A stretch of DNA of 64,000 nucleotides from Prauserella aidingensis. Lineage in GTDB: Bacteria > Actinomycetota > Actinomycetes > Mycobacteriales > Pseudonocardiaceae. Shown piece after piece: positions 1 through 11,317 of the stretch. The notes under the pieces were generated by a model. It was given only the letters and a program-made list of their open reading frames with translations, made no database searches and was not told where the DNA came from. Made by a program: the position numbers and the translations under genes. Position 1 is the first letter of the stretch, and every line of letters begins with the position of its first letter. The stretch covers positions 310,001-374,000 of the forward strand of contig NZ_JAMTCN010000002.1 of the NCBI RefSeq assembly GCF_024171865.1. The letters are read 5' to 3'.

Positions 1-729
1 GGCGAACCGCGCGGCGTCGACCACCGACATGCCGCGCGCGAGTCCCGCCGTCAACGCCGACGCCATCGCATCGCCCGCGCCGTGGGTGTGCGGGGTGTCG
101 TGCCGCGGGCCAGGAAGTTCGACGAACTCGGAGCCGTCGTAGAGGAGGTCGACGCATTCGCGGTCCTGCACCAGGTGGCCGCTCTTGACCAGCACGTACC
201 GCGGTCCGAGGTCGTGGAGCGCGAGCGCGGCGTCCCGCATCCGGGCCCGCCCGGTGACCTCGATGCCGGTGAGCAGGCGCACCTCGTCGAGGTTCGGCGT
301 GAGCACCGTCGCGCGCGGCAGCAGGCGCTCGCGCAGTGCGGTGAGGCCGCCGTCGTCGAACAAGGGGTGCCCGGTCATCGACGCCGCCACCGGGTCGACG
401 ACGAACGGTACGCGGGCGTCCCGGCCGATGCCCGCGTCGTCGCAGGCGTCGGCGACCTCGTGGATGATCTCGGCCGACGCCAGCATGCCCGTCTTCGCGG
501 CGTCGACGCCCATGTCGGCGGCCACGGCGGCGATCTGACCCGACACGACGCGTGCCGGGATGTCGGCCCGGTCGTGCACGCCGAGCGTGTTCTGAACCGT
601 CACGGCCGTCACGGCGACGAGCCCGTGCACCCCGCAGGTCAGAAAGGTGCGCAGGTCGGACTGCAGTCCCGCGGCCCCGCCGGAGTCGGAACCGGCGATC
701 GTCAGCGCGGCAGGAGGTCGGGTGGTCAT
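1..729 (-). CDS. thiD: Hydroxymethylpyrimidine/phosphomethylpyrimidine kinase ThiD, first copy, 3' end off the window
   Basis: The minus strand is open from an ATG at 729 to base 1, giving at least 243 residues; the stop lies outside the window. It starts MTTRPPAALTIAGSDSGG, the ThiD N-terminus. Other landmarks are the DPVAAS motif, TPNLDEVRLLTG and HTHGAGDAMAS, the ribokinase-fold GxGD anion hole with its catalytic Asp. The enzyme phosphorylates HMP and HMP-P to HMP-PP in cytoplasmic thiamine synthesis. It is clearly paralogous to the thiD at 4087-4953 and aligns almost without gaps, but differs at GGAAGLQSDL against GGGAGIQADL. It is divergent from the gene at 849. A salvage role or a related B6-kinase activity cannot be excluded. 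Confidence 0.93.
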   Translation of the reverse strand, partial: MTTRPPAALTIAGSDSGGAAGLQSDLRTFLTCGVHGLVAVTAVTVQNTLGVHDRADIPARVVSGQIAAVAADMGVDAAKTGMLASAEIIHEVADACDDAGIGRDARVPFVVDPVAASMTGHPLFDDGGLTALRERLLPRATVLTPNLDEVRLLTGIEVTGRARMRDAALALHDLGPRYVLVKSGHLVQDRECVDLLYDGSEFVELPGPRHDTPHTHGAGDAMASALTAGLARGMSVVDAARFA

Positions 730-833
730 CCCTCCAGTGTCGCTGCCGCGTCGGCGGTCAGGCCAGTGGGCGTAGGAATGAACACAGCGTGAACGGTCGG
801 TTCTTCGGGGTCATCGCAGTCGGTGCCGGCTCG

Positions 834-839
834 TAGTCT
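834..839 (+). promoter_or_regulatory. Candidate -10 element, near-leaderless start
   Basis: TAGTCT fits TANNNT and lies nine bases before the ATG at 849. No Shine-Dalgarno is visible, so transcription probably starts at or within two bases of the start codon. This is inferred from spacing only. Confidence 0.4.
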
Positions 840-848
840 GCGAACACC

Positions 849-2552
849 ATGAAGATCGCGGAGACGCTGCAGACCCTCGCGTCGGTGCTGGGGTCGGATC
901 TGGGCCTGCTGGTCGTGTTGGTTCTGTCGGTGCTCGCGATCGCGGCTCCGTTCGTGGACCGCTACCTGATCCGCACGAAACGTCTCTCCTACCGGGTGCT
1001 GTACAACTCGAAGCTCGGCGTGAGCCCGGATCTCGACGACGGCGACGTCGCCGCGGGCGTCCCGCCGGGTGCGGACGAGGCGATGCACGAGCTCGCCGAC
1101 GAGATGAGCCGGATGACGAGCGTGGTCGTGCGGCTGCGCAACGCGGGCATCGACGACATCCGACGTGACGATCTGCGGAACCATCCGTTGACGCTCGACT
1201 TCGGCGGCCGCGTCATCTGGAACGCGCGCATCTCCGATCCGAGCGTGGAGGCGCACCGCGGCGCGCACAAGCGCAGCCTCACGTTCCTGCCGCCGGACGG
1301 CGAGGTGAGGGAACGCAAGGAGTCGGAGTCCGCGAAGCTCGAGGACGTCCGGAAGACCTCGCGTCGCAGGTTCCCGTGGAGCAGACGGGTGGCCGAGCCG
1401 GTCGCGGAACCGGAGTCCGAAACTCCACAGTGGACCAGGCTGCAACTGCGCGGTCTCGAGTTGCAGCGCAAGGAGAAGCTGAAGATCGCTATCGTGCTCC
1501 GGGAACCGCCCGGTTCCACCGAGCACACGAAGAAGATCAGCATCCAGGGGCAGCTGACCGGTGGCCGCATCGTGGACGAACGGGAGCAGGCCGGCGTCAC
1601 GTGGCCGCGCGCCGCGGTCATGGTCGGCATCCTGCTGGTGGGAGTGCTACTGGCGACGTTGCTGGCCAACGCGTCGAGACCCGCGGCCGACCCCGCCGTG
1701 GCGTGCGGGGACGGTGAACTCGCCGTCGTGGGCTCCAGTGCGTTCGTGCCCGCGGCCGAGAACATCGCGCGCGCCTACGCGACGGCCTGTCCCGGTGCGG
1801 ATATCACCACCCGGTCGACCGGCAGCAACGCGGGCGTGCGCGAATTGCTGAGCGATGCCGTCGAGCCGGGTTCGACCGTGGCACTGTCCGACGGCCTCGC
1901 GCGTCACGAGAGCGACCGGCTCGACGCCCATCCGCTCGCGGTGATCGTGTACACGCTGGTGGTGCACGAGTCCGTCGGCGTCGACGAGCTGACCACGCAG
2001 CAGGTCCGCGGTATCTACAGCGGCAGGTACGACGACTGGAACCAACTGCGCCCCGGCCCGTCGTCGCCGATCCGGATCGTGGGCCGTGGCGGGGAATCCG
2101 GCTCCCGCACGACGTTCGAGCAACGCGTGCTCGGCAGGTCGGAGGGGCCGCTGACGTCCGACACGTGCGACGACGCCGACCGGGTCGAGCAGGCCGACGT
2201 CGTGCGGTGCGAACGGGGCAGCGAACGCATGGTCCTCGACGAGGTGGCGCGTACCCGCGGGGCGATCGGCTACGTGGACGTGCCGTCGGCCAACGATGCT
2301 CGCTCCGAAGGGCGTGACCTCGGTGTCGTCGAGCTCGACGGCGATTACCCCGACCCGGGCAACATTCCGGACGGTTACCCGTTCTGGACGATCGAGTACC
2401 TCTACACCAAGGGCGAACCCGACTCGTCGCCGTTGCAGTCCGGCTTCCTCGAGTACCTGCGCAGCGGCACCGCGCGCGACGAGCTGCACAGCGCGGGTTA
2501 CGTGCCGTGCATGCGCAAGGACAGCCGCCTCCACGCCCTGTGTCGCTGGTGA
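849..2552 (+). CDS. Membrane-tethered PstS-like substrate-binding protein
   Basis: 567 aa. A first membrane segment lies at about residues 18-40, followed by a mainly hydrophilic region of about 215 residues. A second membrane segment is at about 254-276, and a phosphate-binding-protein-like domain runs from about 281 to the end. The last domain has PstS hallmarks: the opening VVGSSAFVPAAENIA, RSTGSNAG, the YSGRYDDWNQL segment and VGRGGESGSRTTFE. The domain probably faces outside while the central region is cytoplasmic; this topology is inferred. No pst transporter genes are adjacent, so it may sense or scavenge phosphate or another oxyanion rather than feed a local permease. The middle region was not recognised. 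Confidence 0.82.
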   Translation: MKIAETLQTLASVLGSDLGLLVVLVLSVLAIAAPFVDRYLIRTKRLSYRVLYNSKLGVSPDLDDGDVAAGVPPGADEAMHELADEMSRMTSVVVRLRNAGIDDIRRDDLRNHPLTLDFGGRVIWNARISDPSVEAHRGAHKRSLTFLPPDGEVRERKESESAKLEDVRKTSRRRFPWSRRVAEPVAEPESETPQWTRLQLRGLELQRKEKLKIAIVLREPPGSTEHTKKISIQGQLTGGRIVDEREQAGVTWPRAAVMVGILLVGVLLATLLANASRPAADPAVACGDGELAVVGSSAFVPAAENIARAYATACPGADITTRSTGSNAGVRELLSDAVEPGSTVALSDGLARHESDRLDAHPLAVIVYTLVVHESVGVDELTTQQVRGIYSGRYDDWNQLRPGPSSPIRIVGRGGESGSRTTFEQRVLGRSEGPLTSDTCDDADRVEQADVVRCERGSERMVLDEVARTRGAIGYVDVPSANDARSEGRDLGVVELDGDYPDPGNIPDGYPFWTIEYLYTKGEPDSSPLQSGFLEYLRSGTARDELHSAGYVPCMRKDSRLHALCRW

Positions 2553-2757
2553 GAGCTGCGCCGTTGGGGAGCCCTGTGCCGTTGGTGACATGCCGGGCGG
2601 CCGAACACGGCGACGCCGCCGGGGCCGGGCTTTCCGGTGAGGACCACGTTCCGGTGCAGACCTCCGCCGACGGTGGGTGTGTTCGTTCACCGGTGTTTCA
2701 GCGGGCGGTCCGCCGACGCTCACGTGCCCGGTGTCGAGCGCTGCCAGCCTTCGTGGC

Positions 2758-3987
2758 ATGACCTCGACACGTCAGGTATCCCACTCCCTCGTTTCCGTCT
2801 CCGCCGCGTGTGCGGTGCTGTTCGGTGGCGTCGCCGCGCCGCCGGCCGCGATGGCCGACGCCGTGAGCCCCGCCGAGTCGTCCGTGACGCTCGCACCCGG
2901 CGTGACGCACCGGTCGTTCACGGTCGACACCGGCGCGGGTGCCGTCCAGGGCCACGTGCTCACCGTCGACGTGCGCAAGGCCCGGCTCGGCCTCCTGCAC
3001 CCGGGTATCGTCGCCGAGCGGGCGGAGGTTCCCGACATGGCGAACGCCCAGGGCGCGCTCGCGGGTGTCAACGGCGACTTCTTCAACATCAGCGACGCGC
3101 ACGAGGGTGTCGAACCGACGGGATCGTCGGTCGGTCCCGCCGTTGCCGGTGGGGATGCGCTCAAGGGTGCCGTGCCCGACGGCCAGCGGTTCGGACCCGC
3201 GTTGCCCGACGGCACGTCGACGCGTGACGTGTTCGGCGTGGGAGTCGACCGCAAGGCTCGCGTGTCGATACTCGACGTGACCGGCACGGTGCGTACGCCC
3301 GACGGCGTCTTCGACGTCGACGGGATGAACCAGTACGCGCTGCCCGAGAACGGCGTCGGCGTGTACACCGCCGACTGGGGGTCGATGAGCCGGGTGCGCC
3401 CGACCTGCGGCACGGACACGAATCGCCGCGCACCGTGCAGCGACGAGACCGAGGAGGTCGTCGTGCGCGGCGGCGTCGTCGCCGCCGAACGGGACGAGCC
3501 CGGCGAAGGCCCGATCCCGGCCGACGCGACCGTGCTGGTGGGCCGCGAGGACGGCGCCGCTGAGCTGGAGAAACTCGACGAGGGCGACCGGGTGCGGGTT
3601 CGCTCGGGCCTGGACGCCGACGCACCCGCGCCGCCGTTCGCGTTCGCCGTCGGCGGGTTTCCCATCCTCCGCGACGGTGCACCGCTGCCCGGTCTCGACA
3701 CCGGCGTGCTCGCCCCGCGGACGGCCGCGGGCGTCAGCGCGGACGGCCGTACCGCCTACCTGACCGTCGTGGACGGCAGGTCTGCCGAGAGTGCCGGGAT
3801 GACGGTGGCCGAACTCGCCGAGCTGCTGCGGTCGTTCGGTGCCGTCGACGGCGTCAACCTGGACGGCGGCGGCTCGTCGACGTTCGTCACCCGCGAGCCC
3901 GGCGACGCGCGGGTGACCGTGCGCAACGTGCCCTCCGACGGCAAGCCCAGGGCGGTGGCCAACGGCGTGGTCGTGTTCGCCCGCTGA
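2758..3987 (+). CDS. Secreted phosphodiester glycosidase family protein (NAGPA-like)
   Basis: 409 aa from the ATG at 2758. That start gives a good signal peptide: an Arg-containing n-region, hydrophobic LVSVSAACAVLFGGVA, and a likely cut near AMA-DA. An in-frame GTG at 2677 would bury it. The C-terminal half carries the family signature: FAVGGFPILRDG, RTAAGVSADGRTAYL, then GVNLDGGGSSTFV near the end. Members act on phosphodiester-linked sugars; NAGPA uncovers mannose-6-phosphate in animals, and bacterial members are thought to act on wall or exopolysaccharide phosphodiesters. No Shine-Dalgarno is evident. It converges on thiD, with a repeat array filling the space between the stop codons. Confidence 0.85.
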   Translation: MTSTRQVSHSLVSVSAACAVLFGGVAAPPAAMADAVSPAESSVTLAPGVTHRSFTVDTGAGAVQGHVLTVDVRKARLGLLHPGIVAERAEVPDMANAQGALAGVNGDFFNISDAHEGVEPTGSSVGPAVAGGDALKGAVPDGQRFGPALPDGTSTRDVFGVGVDRKARVSILDVTGTVRTPDGVFDVDGMNQYALPENGVGVYTADWGSMSRVRPTCGTDTNRRAPCSDETEEVVVRGGVVAAERDEPGEGPIPADATVLVGREDGAAELEKLDEGDRVRVRSGLDADAPAPPFAFAVGGFPILRDGAPLPGLDTGVLAPRTAAGVSADGRTAYLTVVDGRSAESAGMTVAELAELLRSFGAVDGVNLDGGGSSTFVTREPGDARVTVRNVPSDGKPRAVANGVVVFAR

Positions 3988-3990
3988 ACC

Positions 3991-4086
3991 GCAACACGGG
4001 CTCCGGGATCCGCAACACGAGCCCCGGGATCCGCAACACGGTCCCCCGAGTCCGCAACACGGGCTCCGGGAACCGCAACACGGGCG
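3991..4086 (+). repeat. 21-bp tandem repeat array, five units
   Basis: Units begin at 3991, 4012, 4033, 4054 and 4075. Each starts GCAACACG and most continue GGCTCC, with a 21-base period; the last unit is truncated by the thiD stop codon. The array occupies nearly the whole gap between two convergent genes. Related arrays lie at 21396-21542 and 62926-63025. There are no spacers, so it is not a CRISPR. Confidence 0.9.
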
Positions 4087-6653
<2,567 letters not shown>

Positions 6654-6656
6654 TCA

Positions 6657-6750
6657 CTCCCTACGCTGGCATTATCCAGTCAGGTTCGTGCGGTCGGCGA
6701 CACCGGGTCGGCCCCAGTCGCCCTCTCAGCCCGCCAAGGCGCGAGCTCCC
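6657..6750 (-). promoter_or_regulatory. TPP riboswitch (THI element) upstream of thiC
   Basis: On the minus strand the leader contains GGCTGAGAGGG and then, about 45 bases later, GAACCTGACTGGATAATGCC followed by AGCGTAGGGAG. These are the two conserved halves of the thi-box aptamer. The final GGGAG closes the P1 helix with bases near 6750 and also serves as the thiC ribosome binding site. That arrangement suggests translational control, with ligand-bound RNA hiding the Shine-Dalgarno. No separate terminator was seen between the aptamer and thiC. Confidence 0.96.
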
Positions 6751-6806
6751 GCGTTCGATGTAGTTCTTCCGTCAGCGACGATGCCAGCATCGGCCGCGAC
6801 AAGCAA

Positions 6807-6846
6807 CAGGCGGGCGCTCGCGAATTCCGTCGCGAACGCCCGCCTG
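6807..6846 (-). terminator. Hairpin downstream of def
   Basis: Arms of 16 bases (6807-6822 and 6831-6846) pair with one G-U wobble around an 8-base loop. The site lies about 60 bases past the def stop and before the thiC riboswitch, so it probably insulates thiCD from def. There is no U-tract, as is usual in this GC range. Confidence 0.65.
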
Positions 6847-6908
6847 GAGGTATGGAGGCCGGAAATCCCGTCGTGGACGGTGGTTCCGGCGGAGAGAAGG
6901 GCCGGGCG

Positions 6909-7475
6909 TCACGGCTCCTTCGGGGGAAGCCAGCTGTTGCCCGCCGCCGTCCAGTCGTTCTTCTTGAGCATCTTCTTCGCCGCGCGGGCGTACCTGCCCG
7001 TGAGCCGGTCGAGGTAGATGTAGCCGTCGAGATGGTCGGTCTCGTGCTGCAGGCAGCGAGCGAAGTATCCGGTGCCTTCGACCTCGACGGGTTTGCCGTC
7101 GGCGTCGAATCCGGTCACCTTCGCCCACGAGGCGCGTCCGGTCGGGTACGCCTCGCCCGGCACGGACAGGCAGCCTTCCCAGTCGTCGTCCGGGTCGGGC
7201 ATCGTCTCCGGGATCTCGGACGTCTCGAGCTTGGGGTTCACCACGACACCCTTGTGCCGCACGCCCTCGTCGTCGGGGCAGTCGTACACGAACAGACGCA
7301 GGTCGAGGCCGATCTGGTTGGCTGCGAGCCCGACGCCCTCGGCCGCGTACATCGTCTCGAACATGTCGTCGACGAGTGCGGCCAGCTTGTCGTCGTACTC
7401 CGTCACCTCGCGGGTGGGGTTGTGCAGCACGGGGTCACCGGCGATGACGATGGGATGGATGCTCACCCGACCCAT
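6909..7475 (-). CDS. def: Peptide deformylase
   Basis: 188 aa from the ATG at 7475. All three metal-site motifs are present: [10 protein letters not shown] (motif I), EGCLSVPG (motif II, metal-ligand Cys) and QHETDHLDG (motif III, two His ligands and the catalytic Glu). The enzyme removes the N-formyl group from nascent proteins. It lies upstream of thiC on the same strand but is separated from it by a hairpin and the riboswitch, and it is divergent from the DUF3263 gene. The same def / DUF3263 / LytR_C neighbourhood is known in mycobacteria. Confidence 0.97.
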   Translation of the reverse strand: MGRVSIHPIVIAGDPVLHNPTREVTEYDDKLAALVDDMFETMYAAEGVGLAANQIGLDLRLFVYDCPDDEGVRHKGVVVNPKLETSEIPETMPDPDDDWEGCLSVPGEAYPTGRASWAKVTGFDADGKPVEVEGTGYFARCLQHETDHLDGYIYLDRLTGRYARAAKKMLKKNDWTAAGNSWLPPKEP

Positions 7476-7721
7476 TGAAGCAGCGTCGCGGAGCGACTCC
7501 GTGGGGGGTTGGCGGTCGGGTGACGGGCGGGCCAGCGTCGCGGAGCCTCTCCGCGGGCGCTCGCCGCGGCGCCCCGGCCGGAACCGGCGACGGTGTGTGA
7601 CGTCGCTGTGACGGGACGCGCCGGGGGCGGGTTACACCACTGGCGGTGGTCGTGCGTGATCTAATGGCGCCTGCGGAAACCACATCCGTGTTATTCGCCG
7701 AGAACGCCTGCGAGGAGCCAC

Positions 7722-8057
7722 ATGGACGCCGCGGAGTCGACGGGGGACAACGGTACATCGTCGTCGCCGAGGGAGTCCTCGCCGGACAGTGCCGACGCGG
7801 GCGGCGGGCTCACGGAGCGTGAGCGTGAGGTGCTCGCGTTCGAGCGGCAGTGGTGGAAGTACGCGGGCGCGAAGGAACAGGGCATCCGGGAACTGTTCGC
7901 GATGTCGCCGACGCGCTACTACCAGATTCTGAATCGACTTATCGACAAACAGGACGCCATGCAGGCCGACCCGATGCTGGTGAAGCGGCTTCGGAAGGCC
8001 CGCGCGTCCCGGCAGCGGGTGCGTGCGGCGCGCCGGTTGGGGATTGAGCTGTCATGA
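7722..8057 (+). CDS. DUF3263 domain protein, probable small DNA-binding protein
   Basis: 111 aa. After an acidic Ser-rich leader of about 30 residues comes the DUF3263 core: LTEREREVLAFERQWW, then FAMSPTRYYQILNRLID, which reads like a helix-turn-helix. The C-terminus is Arg-rich (KARASRQRVRAARRLG). Start: ATG at 7722 after GAGGAG. The stop overlaps the next start in ATGA, so it is coupled to the LytR_C gene, the pairing also seen in M. tuberculosis (Rv0430-Rv0431). The molecular function is not established; nucleic-acid binding is inferred. Confidence 0.85.
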   Translation: MDAAESTGDNGTSSSPRESSPDSADAGGGLTEREREVLAFERQWWKYAGAKEQGIRELFAMSPTRYYQILNRLIDKQDAMQADPMLVKRLRKARASRQRVRAARRLGIELS

Positions 8058-8815
8058 GCATTTTCGACGGTCTGTCCAGGCCCCTGCGTGCCGCGGGGCT
8101 CGGCCTGCTGGCGGTCGCGGTGATCGCGGCGGTGATCGGTGGCGTCACCGTGGTGACGGGCGGTGACGATCCGGACCCGGCCGCGCAGGAGACCTCGGAG
8201 ACGAACACGCCCGGCAACGGTGACGGCGGACAGTCCGGTTCGCCGGACGGTCAGCAGCCCGACTCCGGGGACGGCTCCGGCGACAACGACGGCGGCGACG
8301 GCAGCGGTGGGAACGGCGGCGACGGCTCCGACGGCGACGGGTCCGGCAGCGGTAACGGCAGTGATGGCGGTTCCGGGGACGGCAGCACGGACGGCGGAGA
8401 CGGTGCCGACGGAGGCGGATCCGCGGACGGCACCGGCAATGGCAACGGCTCCGGGAACGGCTCCGGGAACGGCTCCGGCAACGGCGGCTCCGCGAACGGC
8501 GGCGAGAACCAGAAGGTGAACATCAAGTCGGTCCACGTGCGGGTGTACAACAACTCCACGATCCGCGGGCTGGCGCGCACCGCCGCCGACGACCTGCGTG
8601 CGCAGGGCTGGAACGTCGTCGAGGAGTCGAACTACTCCGACGGCATCATCCCGGAGAGTACCGCCTACTTCCGCCCCGGCACCGACGAGGAGCACGCGGC
8701 CCGCGTGCTCGCCTCGGACCTCGGCATCAAGTTCGCGAAGCGGTTCGACGGCATCCAGGACTCGAGCCCCGGCGTCATCGTGATCGTGACGAAGGACTAC
8801 GCCCAGAACCGCTGA
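8054..8815 (+). CDS. LytR C-terminal domain membrane protein
   Basis: 253 aa. A short cytoplasmic N-terminus is followed by one membrane helix at about 15-38 (LGLLAVAVIAAVIGGVTVV). Residues about 45-155 form a Gly/Ser/Asp/Asn-rich low-complexity linker with repeated GNGSGNGSG, and the LytR_C domain covers about 157-252 (VRVYNNSTIRGLA to GVIVIVTKDY). It is probably anchored with the domain outside. LytR_C domains accompany LCP-type wall-polymer ligases, but no catalytic LCP domain is present here. It is cotranscribed with the DUF3263 gene and converges on the ATPase gene. Confidence 0.87.
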   Translation: MSIFDGLSRPLRAAGLGLLAVAVIAAVIGGVTVVTGGDDPDPAAQETSETNTPGNGDGGQSGSPDGQQPDSGDGSGDNDGGDGSGGNGGDGSDGDGSGSGNGSDGGSGDGSTDGGDGADGGGSADGTGNGNGSGNGSGNGSGNGGSANGGENQKVNIKSVHVRVYNNSTIRGLARTAADDLRAQGWNVVEESNYSDGIIPESTAYFRPGTDEEHAARVLASDLGIKFAKRFDGIQDSSPGVIVIVTKDYAQNR

Positions 8816-8920
8816 CCCCGGAGAGGTCGTGCCCGGAGGTCGGGACCCGGGCGCCGCGCCCCGGTGCACCCCGGACGTCACCACCTCGGGCGCCTGCCGG
8901 GCCGACCGGCGTGTGCCGGG

Positions 8921-11239
8921 TCACCGGTTGCGGGCGTACTCCTCCAGGTCGGCGAGCTGTTGCGGGTCGAGCGATGGGCGGACGACGCTGCGTGCCTTGT
9001 CGAGGTGCGCAGCGGTGACCTCGGTGGCCTCGAGCGATTCGCGCATCGCGGTCAGCGCGGCCTCGCGGATCAGCGCCGCGCAGTCGGCCGCCGAGTAGCG
9101 TTCCAGGGCCGTGGCGAGTTCGGCCAGGTCCACGTCGTCGGCGAGCGGCGTGTTCTTGGCCGCCGAGCGCAGGATGTCCGCGCGGGCCTCGGCCGTCGGC
9201 GGCGGCACGTAGATCTGCCGCTCCAGCCTGCCGGGCCGCAGCAGGGCCGGGTCGACGAGTTCGGGCCGGTTCGTGGCGCCGAGGACGACGACGTCGCGCA
9301 GCGGTTCGACCCCGTCGAGCTCGGTCAGCAGCGCGGCGACGACCCGGTCGGCCACGCCGGAGTCGCTGCCCTGGCCGCGGCGGGGCGCGAGGGCGTCGAC
9401 CTCGTCGAGGAAGATCAGTGACGGGGCGGCTTCGGCGGCCCGGTGGAACAGCTCACGCACGGATCGTTCCGATTCGCCGACGAACTTGTCCATCAGCTCG
9501 GCACCCTTGACCGCGAACACGTTGAGCGCGCCCTCCCCGGCGAGTGCGCGCACGAGGAACGTCTTGCCGTTGCCCGGTGGGCCGTACAGCATGACGCCGC
9601 GGGGTGGTGCCACGCCGAGGCGTGCGAACGAGTCCGGGTAGCGCAACGGCCACAGCACGGCCTCGGTGAGCGACTGTTTGATGTCGTCCATGCCGCCGAC
9701 GTCGTCGAGCGTCAGTCCGCCGGTGGCGAGCGTGTCCGATTCGGACATCGAAATCGGACGGACCGACGAGAGCGCGTCGACCAGGTCCTGCTGGGCGATG
9801 GTGGGCTCGCCGCCGCTCGCGGTGTCGTCGTCGCGCTGACGGAGGGCGCCGCGTACGGCGGCGTCGCGGCGCAGGGCGAGCAGGTCGGCGGCCACGAACC
9901 CGGGTGTGCGCTCGGCGATCGCCCCGAAATCCACATCGGATTCCACGGGGACGTCGCGGAACAGGATGCGCAGCAGGTCGGTGCGCACGCCGGCGTCCGG
10001 CTGGGAGAGCGTCAGTTCGCGGTCGAGCAGGTCGGCGGCCAGCAGGCGCGGGTCGACCGACTCGGGGTGGGCGGTCGTGGCGACGAGGGCGAAACCCGGT
10101 TCGGCGAGCGCCTGCCGGATCCGGTCGAGGAGCACGGTCGCCACGGGCGGTTGCTGATGGGCGGGAAGCAGCGCGTCGACGTCGGTGAGCAGCAGCACGC
10201 CCGAACCGTCGCCGGACGTGACGGCGTCGACGGCGCGGGCGAGGCGGTTCAGCGCGGCGTCGGGTTCGAGTACCGCGAGCGTCGGAGCGGCGAGGGTCAC
10301 GACCCGGACCTTCTCGGCGTGGGCGACCGACCGTGCCAGCGTGGCCTTGCCGACGCCTTCCGGCCCGGCGAGCAGCACGCCGAGTCGCGACGACGTGCCG
10401 AGCTTGGCGAGCAGCTCCGGACGGTGGAAGGCGAGGTCGAACCACTCGGCGAGGGTGCGCGCCGCTGCGGAGTGGCCTGCGAGTTCGGACACCGGGACAG
10501 TGTCGGCGGTGTCCGACGGTTCGGTCACGGCGATCTCGGCGACGTCGGGCCCGGCCGCGGACTCGGTGGCGGCCGAGGAGGAACCGGCGCGCGGTGCCTG
10601 CAACGGGGTCGACTGTGCCTGTGCCGCGGTGCCGCCGGCGTCGGTGACGGTCTCCGCGGCCGGAGCGGTGTCGTCGCCGCGCCAGCGCACCACCGTGGAC
10701 TGGCCGACCACGACGGGACCTGTCGCCGGGTCGGTGGCGGTGACGGTGAGCAGTTCCGTCGTCCACGTCGCGCCCACCGTGCGGGAGAGCGTGCCGCGGA
10801 CCGCCGCCACGTCCGTTCCCGGCGGCGGCGACAGGTCCTGGGGCAGCAGCGACACGGCGTCGCCGACGGTCAGCACCTTGCCCGCAAGCGCTTGCCGCAG
10901 GGTCGTCGCCGTGACCGACATCGTGGCGAGCCGGGAGCCCGACACGGTGACGGTGCGCGCGACGGTCGCGGCACACGGTGCGACGACGATCTCGGAGCCC
11001 TCGGTGACACCCAGGTTCGACATCGTGACGTCGTCGGCCAGCACGACTCCGGGCGCGCCGTCCTCGGCAGGTGCGGCCAGTGCGGCGCTGGCACGGGCAC
11101 CTGTGAGGCGCACCGCGTCCCAGGACCGCAGGCCGAGGGCGTCCAGCACCTCGGGATGCAGGCGGACGACTCCGCGGCGCGAGTCGAGTGCGGACGGCGT
11201 GTGCCGGACGGTGAGCGTGATCTGAGCGGAGGACGTCAC
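8921..11239 (-). CDS. CDC48/VCP-type double AAA ATPase
   Basis: 772 aa from a GTG at 11239. An earlier in-frame ATG at 11323 would translate an intergenic palindrome, so it was rejected. The N-terminus resembles a CDC48 N-domain. D1 (about 250-470) has a weak nucleotide site: GPEGVGKAT with Ala after the Walker Lys, and LLLTDVDAL lacking the Walker B Glu. D2 (about 515-745) is canonical, with YGPPGNGKT, LIFLDEVDALAPRRG and the GATNRPELVDPALLRPGR sensor and arginine-finger region. It is probably an unfoldase or segregase, the counterpart of Rv0435c. The order ATPase-pssA-psd-moeA is conserved in mycobacteria. Confidence 0.93.
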   Translation of the reverse strand: MTSSAQITLTVRHTPSALDSRRGVVRLHPEVLDALGLRSWDAVRLTGARASAALAAPAEDGAPGVVLADDVTMSNLGVTEGSEIVVAPCAATVARTVTVSGSRLATMSVTATTLRQALAGKVLTVGDAVSLLPQDLSPPPGTDVAAVRGTLSRTVGATWTTELLTVTATDPATGPVVVGQSTVVRWRGDDTAPAAETVTDAGGTAAQAQSTPLQAPRAGSSSAATESAAGPDVAEIAVTEPSDTADTVPVSELAGHSAAARTLAEWFDLAFHRPELLAKLGTSSRLGVLLAGPEGVGKATLARSVAHAEKVRVVTLAAPTLAVLEPDAALNRLARAVDAVTSGDGSGVLLLTDVDALLPAHQQPPVATVLLDRIRQALAEPGFALVATTAHPESVDPRLLAADLLDRELTLSQPDAGVRTDLLRILFRDVPVESDVDFGAIAERTPGFVAADLLALRRDAAVRGALRQRDDDTASGGEPTIAQQDLVDALSSVRPISMSESDTLATGGLTLDDVGGMDDIKQSLTEAVLWPLRYPDSFARLGVAPPRGVMLYGPPGNGKTFLVRALAGEGALNVFAVKGAELMDKFVGESERSVRELFHRAAEAAPSLIFLDEVDALAPRRGQGSDSGVADRVVAALLTELDGVEPLRDVVVLGATNRPELVDPALLRPGRLERQIYVPPPTAEARADILRSAAKNTPLADDVDLAELATALERYSAADCAALIREAALTAMRESLEATEVTAAHLDKARSVVRPSLDPQQLADLEEYARNR

Positions 11240-11246
11240 AGCGGCC

Positions 11247-11252
11247 ACTCTA
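11247..11252 (-). promoter_or_regulatory. -10 element for a leaderless ATPase mRNA
   Basis: TAGAGT on the minus strand, exactly seven bases before the GTG at 11239. No Shine-Dalgarno is visible. Confidence 0.6.
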
Positions 11253-11264
11253 GGAGGTGTCGAT

Positions 11265-11317
11265 GCCCCCAAGGGCACTTTGGTCGCGTTCAATGCAACC
11301 AAAGTGCCCTTGGGGGC
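11265..11317. repeat. 53-bp near-perfect palindromic element
   Basis: Perfect 20-base arms (GCCCCCAAGGGCACTTTGGT at 11265-11284 and its complement at 11298-11317) surround 13 bases that themselves nearly pair. It sits between pssA and the ATPase gene. Half of it recurs at 19428-19459, so it looks like a dispersed element. As RNA it would form a strong hairpin and could end pssA transcription. Confidence 0.9.
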
